A stretch of DNA of 20,707 bases, taken from positions 394,244 to 414,950 of the forward strand of contig NW_027192193.1 in NCBI RefSeq assembly GCF_041956535.1, in the 5' to 3' direction. Shown piece by piece: positions 1-10,872 of the stretch. A program made the translations under genes and the position numbers. The notes beneath the pieces are model-generated. The model was not told where the DNA came from and made no database searches. It saw only the letters and a list, made by a program, of their open reading frames with translations. The stretch's first letter is position 1. Every line of letters begins with the position of its first letter. The DNA comes from Calcarisporiella thermophila CBS 279.70. Its lineage: Eukaryota; Calcarisporiellomycota.

Positions 1-130
1 TGACAAGACAGAGGCAGTACTAGTGGAGGATTAAGACAAGACACGACAGGAAGAAGAGGGTGATTGTAGTGAACCAGAGGGGAAAAGACAGAGATAATAC
101 TCATGGAGAACGTAGACACGACAAGCAAGA
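1..130. repeat. Degenerate purine-rich direct duplication
   Basis: Two stretches, about 1-52 and 80-130, share the same order of short words: a GACAGAG word, an AATACT/AGTACT word, TGGAG, then GACAAGAC/GACACGACA. They look like diverged copies of one roughly 50-base unit. No coding frame stands out. This may be the edge of an older repeat, but with so little sequence the call is tentative. Confidence 0.3.
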
Positions 131-166
131 CAAAGAATTAGTGGAGGGTCCAGTCACAATTTTTTG

Positions 167-228
167 TGCTGGCTACGGGAATCGAACCCTCGCCATCTTG
201 ATGGCACCTAGGAGCGCTTAGAGACTCC
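167..228 (-). pseudogene. 3' fragment of a class II (Leu-like) tRNA
   Basis: Read on the minus strand, this stretch ends in a T arm with a perfect Pol III B box (GGTTCGATTCC, 178-188) and a 3' acceptor strand AGCCAGC plus A. Before it lies a long variable arm, GCCAT-CAAG-ATGGC, typical of Leu or Ser tRNAs. Before that is a GGAGT/GCTCC stem closing an eight-base loop, CTCTAAGC, one base longer than a normal anticodon loop; TAA (Leu) would be the anticodon if one base is an insertion. No matching 5' acceptor strand (GCTGGCT) or D arm is found upstream on that strand, and no T-run follows the 3' end. It therefore looks like a truncated tRNA or tRNA-derived sequence and not a working gene. Confidence 0.45.
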
Positions 229-320
229 ACCCTCCTTTTCGATTATTGGATAGATCGGGGTTTAAAATCAATGAAAATTTTTGACTAATAATATTCTTTT
301 TGACGAAAATCTCGTCGAGA

Positions 321-394
321 GCTCGTGTAGCTAAGTTGGTTATAGCGTGGCGCTAATAACGCCAAGGTCACAGGTTCGATCCCTGTCACGAGCA
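321..394 (+). tRNA. tRNA-Ile (anticodon AAT)
   Basis: A complete cloverleaf can be drawn. The acceptor strands GCTCGTG and CACGAGC pair fully and the discriminator base is A at 394. A D arm is present. The anticodon stem TGGCG/CGCCA closes the seven-base loop CTAATAA, which gives anticodon AAT. The T arm is ACAGG-TTCGATC-CCTGT. The internal A box (TAGCTAAGTTGG) is perfect and the B box nearly so. There is no intron, and no CCA is encoded, as expected for a eukaryotic nuclear tRNA. Confidence 0.95.
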
Positions 395-399
395 TTTTT
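395..399 (+). terminator. Pol III terminator of tRNA-Ile
   Basis: A run of five T starts directly after the discriminator base of the tRNA-Ile gene, the usual RNA polymerase III stop signal. Confidence 0.8.
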
Positions 400-560
400 G
401 ATTTATCTCGCATTGATACTTTTGGATATTCTCCCCCCCCATTGCGTATTTTGCGATTTGAGTCAAACCTTCGATGATGAAATCGTCGACAATTTTTTTT
501 TGGTAACTCCTTCCAAGAGTGTCTTGCCCTAGAACTGACTAATTCCTTTAAGTTATTAAC

Positions 561-2232
<1,672 letters not shown>

Positions 2233-2827
2233 TAGCGCGTGGGCCCGTTGGCCGAAATCTGTTGTTGGACTCGCAATATCCCCTCGTATTATCTAATTTC
2301 GTTTACCCAGCATATCCGATTTTGTGGGATTTCAATTGCTTATTAAAAAGGAAATATACTAAAACTCCAGATCGGCCTTGTTAGAATGGCGACTGATGAA
2401 TGATGAGGAACTTGCGGGCTGCTTGTGTATCGGGTGTCCCTTGCTGTACCCCTGCAGCAAGGAGGCCCCCCCACAGTCCAGGCCTGGCTCTACTGTGGCC
2501 TGGCTATAGGTTTACCAGTTAAACTCTGTGTCGCACCTGTTGAATCATTGCTAAGTGAACTTAATCTAGAACTGCTGCGCCCATTTGTTCACAAATGTTA
2601 AAAAAAAATTGAATTTGATTCAAAAAAAAAAGGAGCAAAAAAAGAAGGGAGCTACAATTCATTATCTTTTTATTACAATTATTGATTTTTTTTTCCCTCC
2701 CCTGTTTATCTACGACATAATAGCGACTCTCTTTTGTTTGATGAATTAAAAGAGCTGCCAAAACCACTCTTCCGTCTTCTGTTTTTCCTTTATCATTAGC
2801 GTGATTGGAAGTCCATTCCAATACATA
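2233..2827. other. Intergenic region, no gene seen
   Basis: This holds the 3' flank of the MAPK gene and the promoter side of the next gene. It is AT-rich with several A and T runs (about 2600-2700). The only other structure noticed is a short CCAGGCCTGG palindrome near 2480. Open frames here are short and look like chance. Confidence 0.6.
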
Positions 2828-3839
2828 ATGAGGTTATCCTATTTTTTCCTGTGCTCTACCTTGGCATTCTTGCTAGCATTCGGCACCAGTAGAGCACTAG
2901 CGGACGAAGCCATGGACAGCGGCAGCATCACTACAGATTATGCTGCCCCTCAAACCACCATTTATTCTCCAAGATCGACCGAATCCGCACTGGCTCCACA
3001 GCCTAGTAAAGATGTTAAGGGAATACAAGAAGAAAAGGTCTTAGAAATACAGCTGGAGAATAAAATTATCCAAGAGGTAAGCTATACATGTGTGCTTGGA
3101 CCAATGATGGGTGCAATAAGGGTTGCTAATTAATTGCAAATGCAGGAGGAGAATACATTGCATATCATCATCATATCCTTTTCGGTGCTCGGCTCTGTGC
3201 TCATGATTATTCTCCTGACGCTGAGTGTGCTGCTCTTCTACCGTAAAAAGCGAAGAAAGAGAAATAGAGCAGAAGCACAGCGACGCAACGAAGGCGATGA
3301 GGCCGCCGGGGATGTGGCTGATACCTTGCCTTCTGATAATAGCTCGCCGGACACAGGCCAACCGACTGAGGCGATTTTGCTGGAGAGAATCAGCCCTCAG
3401 GGTGTAGCAGAGGAGGCGGAAAGAGAGATGCGGACCTCTGTCCCGCTCAGGGAACCGTACTTCGAGGAGGATCCCCCGGACTACGAACCAAGCGCGCCGC
3501 CATTTTACTTGTTGCCCGGCACCCTGCATCCGCTGGAGCAGGATTATGGTGAGATGGAAATCCATGTGCGACGGTAATCTCGCAGTATATTCCAAGGGCG
3601 CCGTGAGCTATAATGCCTGGCTCGAGCAGGAACAGATGGAGAAGCATCGCATTGGCGTTCCTGCTCACGTTATCTTTCAGATCCCCGGCCTCCACCCTGT
3701 GCAGCATTTATTGAATTCCTTGTCCTGGGAAATCCTGAGTAGAGTTTGGTGCCTCGGCTGGACGGACCACTTTTTCGGATACCCCCTCTTCGCCCTCCTC
3801 TTATGTAAACTTTCTTTGTACATATGCTGTTCCCTATAG
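2828..3839 (+). CDS. Single-pass membrane protein with PPxY and PSAP motifs
   Basis: I do not recognise an orthologue. The start at 2828 gives a hydrophobic signal peptide (about 1-25). A Ser/Thr/Pro-rich outer segment with a short charged helix follows, then one membrane span (about 90-115), a strongly basic stop-transfer stretch RKKRRKRNR, and an acidic tail. The tail holds PPDY (193-196), PSAP (198-201) and PPFY (201-204). PPxY binds WW domains of Rsp5/Nedd4 ubiquitin ligases, and PSAP binds the ESCRT-I subunit Tsg101/Vps23, so an endosomal sorting cargo or ligase adaptor is a reasonable guess. Exons are 2828-3076 and 3146-3548, then 3586-3839 if a 37-nt GT-AG intron (3549-3585) is removed, giving 301 aa. 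Without that splice the frame stops at 3577 (226 aa). The longer model is preferred because 3586-3768 shows strong G/C preference at third codon positions. Confidence 0.55.
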
Positions 3840-4285
3840 TTCTCTACATTAGTATATATCGCCAAAAGTTATCCCTGGAGCCGATCAGCTCCTATGTAGT
3901 GTCTCCCTGTGTTGTTGCAATACGCTATCCCCTTCCTTTGTTTTCTCCACCTTATGTTTTCCTTAATCAGAGTAAACGTCCACGAGCACCGAAAAGGTTT
4001 TTGGAATGCAAATATGGAAACAACTCTGTCAACTAAGGATTTATTCCCGTATTCAGCGTGAAAAGCATCATGAGAGGGTGGAATCTCGAATGATCCTTTT
4101 GGGGAAGTAAAAAAGTGTGTGGCGCAGTCACTTGAACTTTGGAGTCGAGAAAAAGCACAAATTGGCCCCTAGGGAAAGAAGTTTAAACCCGATTTTTCAA
4201 AACTGCACCGATTAGGATCAAAGGATCAGCATTGCGCGCCGTATAAGCCAAAGAGATTTGGAAGATTGGATAAACAGAGTCGAAC
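3840..4285. other. Intergenic region, no gene seen
   Basis: This separates the membrane protein gene from the Acinus-like gene. No RNA gene, repeat or convincing frame was seen. The last 100 bases before the start at 4286 are A-rich, as is common for a 5' leader. Confidence 0.55.
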
Positions 4286-6003
4286 ATGAGTCAGTTAACA
4301 CCTTCGAAACTCACCGTCAATAATCTAAAAGAGCAGCTTCAAGCCAGAGGCATCCCACTTACGGGCCTTAAGCTAAAGAAGGATTTCGTCGCGAGATTGG
4401 AAAAGGCCTTAGAGGAGGAGAGGGCACAAGTTGAAGCACAAAATAAAGAAGAGGAGGAACAGCAACCGCCGATTTCAGAGGAACCCGAGTCAAATGAAAA
4501 GCCAGCCGAGGATACAGCTATGCAAGAGGCAGCGCCTGAAAAAAATGACGTGCCGAAAGAATCTCCTGAACCGGCTGCAGTGGCGGAGCCACCAGCGCCA
4601 GTTGAAAAAGAAGAAAGCTTGCCACAGCCTGAGGAAATGCCTGTTGCTGAAGAAAACGACGCGACTCAGAGTTCCAAAGTTGAAGTGACGAAGGAATCCG
4701 TTAAAGAATCCATTAGCACTGGACATGATTCCACAATATCTGAGACAGCCGCCTCTCGATCAGTTACTGTCACAACGATCGAGGAAGCGTCCGCAACTAG
4801 TGGCCAAGTAGAGAAACCACAGGGTGACATTGCGACACCCATCGAGGTGGACCTTCCAAGTGCCAAGCGAAAGCATGAAGAAACGGAGACACCCTTGCGT
4901 GGGGATGAACCGGAAGGTACTAAGGCTTGCACCTGCTAAAGTTTCAGCCGGTCCATGTTAACTTCAATCCATTTCCATAGCTGAATCCAAAGATAACGAG
5001 AAAGCCGCCGAGCCGACCAGCGCCAAAAAAATACGACGCACAGTCTCCACCAACGCGATCAAGATGCTCCAGACCAATCTAACAAAGATAGCAAGCAACG
5101 CGCCACAAGAGGAGGAAAATAAGAAGGTCAGTGAATTTTCTGAACAGGTATCGATTCAGGGATAATAGGTGCTGATGTTGAGTGTCTATAGCAGGAGCAA
5201 GAGGAGCAAGAGGAGCCAGAGAAAATAGAGCAGGATCAAGAAATGCAGCCAGTCAATGCATCTGAGGGTGAGCTTTGCCTAACTATTGCAGCTATTGGGG
5301 CGCCGTTTAACAGCTAGTTTTTTCTTTGCAGTACCAGAATCTCAGCATCCACCAACCACCACTCTCGCTGTCAGGAATTTCGTGCGTCCTCTCCAGGTCA
5401 AGCAAGTGGAAGAGCTATTGAATAAGTTTGGCAAAGTGGAGAAATTCTGGATGGATTCTATCAAGACGCACTGCTATGTAACGGTATTTATTTACCCTTC
5501 CCTCCTTGTTTCGCTGTAAGGATGCATTCACTATTAGGCTACTAATTGTTTTTTCGCATGCACAATAGTATTCTTCAGTAGATGAGGCGATTCTTGCACG
5601 TTCTCGCCTATATAACCTACGATTTCCAACCGAAAGCCATAATCCTCTCCTACCCGACTTCTTAACACCAGAGCGTGCTCAGAGATTAATCGAAGAGGAA
5701 GAATCTGCTCAGGCGTCCAATGCACGACGAGTTTCAAAACAGTACGGAGCCCATGGCAGTAGTAAGGAGGGGAATTTAGGAAGACAAGGTGGTGAGTCGT
5801 TGCTTTACATTTAGAGCCGAAAAGGGTGGTGAGGTGACTCACTTTTGCATGGGTTTTGTGTTTTGACAGATGCTAAGATCTCGTACCTACCACTGGACAA
5901 CTTGTTTCCGAAAACGACTGCAACCCCCTCGCTGTATTTCCTTCCTGTGTCGGAGGAGCTGGCGAAGAAAAGACTGGAGGAAATGCGAAGAAAATCAAAG
6001 TGA
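4286..6003 (+). CDS. Acinus-like SAP/RRM protein (ASAP/PSAP complex subunit)
   Basis: Acinus is a nuclear scaffold that joins RNPS1 and SAP18 and associates with the exon junction complex in splicing control. Six exons (4286-4916, 4981-5126, 5192-5267, 5332-5483, 5569-5791, 5870-6003) encode 453 aa. An N-terminal SAP domain (about 8-42, with LKEQLQARGIPLTGLK) suggests DNA or chromatin binding. A long acidic Glu/Pro/Ala-rich disordered region follows. The C-terminal RRM (about 294-375) has RNP2-like LAVRNF and RNP1-like THCYVTYSS, close to Acinus SHCFVTYS. The final segment LDNLFPKTTATPSLYFLP (about 417-434) matches the RNPS1-SAP18 binding motif of Acinus (LDDLFRKTKAAPxIYWLP), which is the most specific evidence. 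Unlike animal Acinus there is no Arg/Ser-rich domain. Introns are 64-85 nt. In the fourth exon, two nearer AG sites upstream of 5332 would break the frame. Confidence 0.85.
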
Positions 6004-6343
6004 CGAGTTATGTGTGTTATAGTTGTGGCGGCATCATGGGCACATGTTTTTATAACTTCAACATTTCAAATTTTCAGTCTTTGTAATATTTTATTTTTTT
6101 TTAGATTAATCGGAATATATGCTCTTTCTGACGTGCTTTGTCTATCATCGTTTATCATTAAATTGTGGTAAATAGCTGAATATAAAGCAATAATACAAGA
6201 AAAAAAAAGACGCAAGAAAAATAGGTAATAGCTCATGGCGATAAAAACAGAAGGGATAGGGAGAGGAGGAAGGGGGAATAAGAAAGAAAAACTAATCAAT
6301 AATGCTACATTCTATTTTTTTTTTTTTCATTTATCCCCACTCT
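6004..6343. other. Intergenic region between convergent genes
   Basis: The Acinus-like gene and the minus-strand Cbp6 gene end here tail to tail. The stretch is AT-rich with T and A runs at about 6080-6105, 6195-6208 and 6315-6328, fitting 3' untranslated regions and polyadenylation signals for both genes. No gene seen. Confidence 0.6.
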
Positions 6344-6841
6344 TTACTTCTCTGCTGCAGGCCGCCCAATAACTTTTCTAATAAAGCTGGAGATCAGCCC
6401 ACCCTGCTGCTGTTGCTTCAGCTTGCTTGCATCGATACCTGCCAAAAGGCGGGTGTAATAGTTTGGGTTGCTGGCTGGGTTGAGAATCTTGTCTGAGAGT
6501 TGATACTATCCAAAAGGAAATAAGAGGATCAAAGACAAAATTGTTAAAATCGATTTGTCAGGGTCTCGTAATAGATCTGCAATACTCACTCTGTTTTTAT
6601 ATTCGTTGGTCAATAGCTTCTCCAGGGCCTTCAACTCGGATTTTCCCTTTGCCAATGCCTCCTCCAAGTTCAAATCCTGCTCACGAGAATTAGGCCCACG
6701 ATGAAATGCTTCCTGCACGCGAGCAGCGAGCACTTTGCGGGGATCGCGCGTCGGGCGCAAAGGATCCTTGGGCCAGCGTGCGAGCACACGGAGATAGGAG
6801 CGATAGAGGGAGAGAAATTGCTGGTGGATTTGTGTTGACAT
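6344..6841 (-). CDS. CBP6: Cbp6/UQCC2-type mitochondrial complex III assembly factor
   Basis: Cbp6 works with Cbp3 at the mitochondrial ribosome exit to promote translation and early assembly of cytochrome b; UQCC2 is the animal counterpart. Two exons on the minus strand, 6590-6841 and 6344-6487, join to 131 aa. The N-terminal LYRSYLRVLARWPKDP and RVQEAFHRG match the UQCC2 pattern YRRFLKLCEEWPVD and RVAQAFREG. The second exon NPASNPNYYTRLLAGID matches the Cbp6 signature KPAGNPQYYQRLINAVD. The frame requires splicing at the AAG acceptor before 6487; the nearer CAG at 6493 shifts the frame. The frame is open upstream to an ATG at 6919, but that extension looks unlike the family, so the start at 6841 is preferred. 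The gene is divergent from mL54, also mitochondrial. Confidence 0.88.
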
Positions 6842-7007
6842 TTGTATGAAATGCAAATAGGGGAGTAAGGCGGGAAGAGAAACGGTAAATTTGTCCCAAA
6901 GAAAAGGATACCAAGCCACTGTGACCTAAGGAGATTTTAAATAAATAAATCATTCTACCGCCGGATCAGCGCAGCGAAAGGAATTGCTAAAAATAATTAG
7001 GAGAATC
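6842..7007. promoter_or_regulatory. Shared promoter region of CBP6 and mL54
   Basis: Only 166 bp separate the two divergent start codons, so this must hold both promoters and both leaders. No TATA box or known operator stands out. Since both products serve mitochondrial gene expression, coordinated transcription is plausible but is inference. Confidence 0.5.
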
Positions 7008-7428
7008 ATGTCGAGTATATACAGACTATCGCGATTTCCTCACCGCGTCAGGGTGTCTCCCTTGTTTGTACGATACACACAATCTAGTAAGTTACACCTC
7101 TTCTAGCCAGACAAGATTGGAGAGCTCATTCTGCCTCTTTTGATCTCTAGCTGCCAATCCCTCTTCCCCCGACCTCCACGCCTCAGAAAAACTTCGCCCC
7201 GTTTCTTCATGTCCCCAGGGCACAGTTCTCAAAGGGCTTAACTATCACAAGGAGGGGTCTGATCCCATTGCCAAGGCGGACGAAGAATATCCCAGCTGGC
7301 TGTGGGAGCTCTTAGACGAGGAGAAGACCAAGGCACGTAGCAATGATCCAACAACGAGGCAGTTCCAACGCAAGACAAACCGAGAAGCCATCCGATCTTC
7401 GAACTTCATGAAGAATAAGAAGACATAA
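7008..7428 (+). CDS. MRPL54: Mitochondrial large-subunit ribosomal protein mL54
   Basis: This is a small protein of the mitochondrial 54S/39S ribosomal subunit (Mrpl37 in budding yeast). Exons 7008-7086 and 7151-7428 join to 118 aa through a 64-nt GT-AG intron. The N-terminus MSSIYRLSRFPHRVRVSP is basic and lacks acidic residues, as in a mitochondrial presequence. The core shows the family pattern CPQGTVLKGLNYHKEGSDP then ADEEYPSWLWELLDEE, followed by a basic tail. A downstream gene converges on it from the other strand. Confidence 0.9.
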
Positions 7429-7695
7429 TGGCAACGGGGTGGAATCACGGACGAAATGTAAATTGTTTTTTTATTAATATACTCTGGCATAGATACTCTT
7501 CTTTAATGAGCCGTGATATCTTTCTGCTGTTGCTGAAGCGGATACACTCCAGTCCGTTTCCCTTTTATATTAAACTTGGCTCGATGCCCAAGAGAATGAA
7601 CAAAGAAATGATCATTATCACAAGAGTAAACGTAATATTTCTACATGCTGGAAACCCATTCAAATGGGAAAGGGGGTGCGAGAGTCTGTGAGTTT
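7429..7695. other. Intergenic region between convergent genes
   Basis: Two genes end here tail to tail: mL54 from the left and the metallopeptidase from the right. AATAAA on the minus strand (7470-7475) is a candidate polyadenylation signal for the peptidase transcript, which would then overlap most of the interval. No gene seen. Confidence 0.5.
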
Positions 7696-9819
7696 TCAGT
7701 TCTTATCTAGTGTGAATACCGGGCGCACATCGACGGGCACTCCCTTGAGTGCATCCAAGATTCGCTCCAAATCTTCGTCTATCTTGCCATACTGCTCCAC
7801 AAATTGCTGCACCTTCCCCTTATCGCCATTGCCTTGCAGTACAAGGATATCATGGGTAAGATCTCGGACTGCGTCTTCAATCTTGTCAAAATCAACTGAA
7901 TATCGACCAGTTGCGTCAAGATGGAAGCCCCCTTTAGCGAGGAGATAGTTAAACTGGATGGCAACCCCGAGCCCATGTGCTTCCCCAATACCGAATCGCA
8001 TACTATGAATTCAAAGAAGGAGGAGGGAAGGGGAGAGGAGAGGAGAGGAGGGGCGGATAGCCGTATCAATATAAGCTGTTATGTTTAAAAAGAAAATCGC
8101 ATTTTGAAAACCAACCTCCTGAACGCTGATGCTAAGAATGTGACCCAGAATTGCTCCCGCGTGATATCAGAAATGGTGCCCTGCTTGATCAAAAGATTGG
8201 CCGCAAATAATCCGGTGATATCAGCCTTGGCCTCTTCCATGGCGGAATGGAACTCTTGCAGTCTAGCACGCACGGGCACCGGGTGATCGCCCACAGTATA
8301 ATGTGGCCCATTGGAGTGCGCCACCTCATGTAGGAGAACGTGTGTGAAAAAGGCCTCAAAGGACAAGTGGGCGGCCACCTGGTTCTCATCGACCGCCACC
8401 TCTGAAATGGGAATGAGCACTTTATTATACTTGGCCTTTTGCACGTTTTTGATGAGGACCAGCTTGGATCCGCCTTTGGCAATGGCATCCTCGTCATTTG
8501 GGAGGTTATAGGCTGCGGTCATCGGTACAGCAACTATAGAAGTCATCCAAGATCCTTAGAGCTAGAGTACACATAAAAAAAAAGCTGCCTTAGGCCAAAT
8601 TACCATCTCCCCCATTATACACCTCGTTGACAACCACGATGGGAGGCTTCGTCAGGTGCCTATTCTTGTATTCCTCTGGGACAGGCAGGTGGCTAGATTA
8701 GAGAGAATCGAAAATAAGCACACCATGGTAATGTGACATAAAGCGTGGTTTCTCTCTCAACATGCCTCTCCACGTATTCTAGGCTTGACGCAAACTTTTC
8801 CAGTAATGAAGACGAAGGGAAATCTCGTAGCATCAAATAGAACTCATATGCGGACTTGGACGAGAAAAGCTTATCGGTGTACACCTAATACCGCCCAGAG
8901 TTTGTGTAAATGTTAAAAATGCAAGCAAATAACCGGCGTCTTCAACCCAGATCTATACCTCGTAAGGACCACAGGTTATATCGATGGGTGATTTTGGACT
9001 AATGCGCAGCCAGTCCAACTCCGAAGGGAGATAATCATTGGAGCGAAAAGCGTCGGCACGCGAGTTCAAAAAAGACCTGAGCGAAGCGTCCTCTACCAGG
9101 TCCGCAGCCTCCTTCAGTAGGTTTGCAGCGGGTTCTAAAAGGTCTGCATACTCCTTGGAGTAAGGTGACTGTAGAGGAGTAGACAACTGTGAGAATAGGG
9201 ATGGGGGGCTAGCGATTGCTAGAATTCTCTAACACACCAAGTAAAGTTGCCCTTGTTCATTGCGCTTCACAACATGATAAAAGCCTGTTGCGTGCTTTCG
9301 CTCAATTTCCGAGAGCGTCTTGGTCCATGCTTCAAACTCGGCTTTTGTCATGTCTTCCGGGTAGAAGTTTCCGCCCGGGGGAGGGTGGTTCGGCACCCCC
9401 TCAATCCAAGCTTCCTCGCCGGCGACTCGATCCCATGGGCCCTACAACCGCCCAAGAGCCGGAATGAAAAAGCGGGCCCGCTTCAAGTGGGCAAATGAGG
9501 GCCTTACCTTGCAGAGCTCAAACATGAGCAATTTATCCTGATCTCCTTCTTTTTTCAGGCGCTCCAATAAAGCTTCATTACCAGACCATGCCTGCCTAAT
9601 ATATAGCTGGTCAAGGAGCTTGCCGACCCGCACAAGCTTTGTCAGAGCAAGTTTGTCGTTGGGGGTGAGATGCGAAAAATCGGCCTCAAGCGTTGCAGGC
9701 TCGAACTTTTTGATTCGATCTTGTAGCGATGACATGGGTGAATTATGTCTTGAGGTTGACAAGAATGTTCTTGACAGGGGAATACGAACTGTATTACGGG
9801 TAAAGACACGAGAAAGCAT
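7696..9819 (-). CDS. Atypical dipeptidyl peptidase III-like (M49) metallopeptidase
   Basis: This is a zinc peptidase related to the M49-like C-terminal half of plant Nudix hydrolase 3; no Nudix domain is present. DPP III removes dipeptides from the N-termini of short peptides. Seven minus-strand exons are inferred: 9508-9819, 9238-9441, 8959-9186, 8766-8884, 8604-8692, 8116-8533 and 7696-8002, giving 558 aa. The zinc site is HEVAH (386-390) followed by EEAKAD (417-422). It is the short HExxH form, not the six-residue HExxGH of classical DPP III. Other family segments are PYSKEYADLLEPAANLLKEA, DITCGPYE and AFRSMRFGIGEAHG. The N-terminus (MLSRVFTRNTVRIPLSR) looks like a mitochondrial presequence; further in-frame ATGs at 9849 and 9735 would give a longer and a cytosolic form. 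Intron four is modelled as GC-AG (8693-8765). A 31-nt GT-AG alternative (8693-8723) would add 14 residues before HLPVPEEYK. Confidence 0.8.
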
Positions 9820-9849
9820 CAAAATGGGCTGGCAGCTCTGCGCCTCCAA

Positions 9850-10872
9850 TTTTGTGTGAAATTTAGGTGTGAATCATCCAATATGCTTTTGCTAATGGGA
9901 TGAGTATACCTGGTACACAGAATTGGGACTATTAAGGGAGACGAGCGGCTAAGTTAGGGTTATTAGGCATTTCGCAATGAAAGCCGGAGAGCCGCTTTTC
10001 CTGGGCCTCTTTCCACTGAACGAGACTATGTACGGTATTCGATCATAGGCTATGAACCTTGCTCTCAAGGTGTCACTCTTTGGATAGAGGGTCAAATTCG
10101 GGTTCCCTCACCGGTCAAGACGGGCCCAAGAGAATGGGCTGCCAAAAATCCCATCCTAGAATAACGTACCAGGAAGTCTGAATGGCGACTATATTCAATC
10201 GTAGATTGAAATCGGAGTCACTTTTTTTCCTTCACAGCACGTAAACAAAACACCGGATAATATCACCACCCCCTTAACAATGCCACCCTTTAGGCAAGCA
10301 GGCTAACCTCATGGACCAGTCTGCTATTTTTCTGGTTTAGATGATCTTGAATTCTTCGTTTCTAGGAAGGTTGAGTTTCTAGCGGAATTGCGTGCTTGTC
10401 CGACCTCTGAACGGGTGCTGCAGTAGCTTCCATTGCGCAACACCTCGAGTGAGAAGGGGAGGGTACGGTGTGGAAGAGCGCGACGTCCATAGGATGTCGA
10501 CCGGTCAGAGTGGCCCAGCCGCCTTCTAGGAGCTCGGTGCGCTCCATGCGGTATATCTGCCTCTTATACAGACTCGGGATGAAATTAGAATTAGCGGTTC
10601 GGGTCGGAGTTCGGAACACCACCAAACTCCTTTAACAAATCCGTATTTCATGAAGAGGAAATCGAGGGAGACATTGGAACACAACTCTTCCAACCACACC
10701 CATTCCACATACGCAATAACTACTCATAATTTTTATTTACATTATTTATATTTCAGCAGCAGCAGTAGCAGCAGTAGCAAAAAAAGTTCCGTCCGTCCTC
10801 AGTTCTCTCCCCCTCTCTCTTCTTCATAACCAAGTTAATTGCTTTTTTTTTATCCCGTGTTTCGGCTTTGTG
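9850..10872. other. Intergenic region between divergent genes, no gene seen
   Basis: This kilobase separates the divergent peptidase and transporter genes and must carry both promoters. A minus-strand frame at 10362-10625 is open but has no recognisable features. A (CAG/TAG)n-like stretch at about 10755-10778, a CT-rich tract (10795-10827) and a T run (10843-10850) lie before the transporter start. TTTCAG at about 10752 could be a 3' splice site of a leader intron, but no donor can be fixed. Confidence 0.5.

Noticed and set aside
10557-10570. Near match to the Tn5/Nextera mosaic end (TGTATAAGAGGCAG on the minus strand)
   Set aside because: Only 13 of 14 core bases match and the outer bases differ; no vector or adapter sequence follows, so chance is more likely than contamination.
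10362-10625. Minus-strand frame of 87 codons in the peptidase/transporter interval
   Set aside because: No signal peptide, domain or splice partner; length is within chance expectation.
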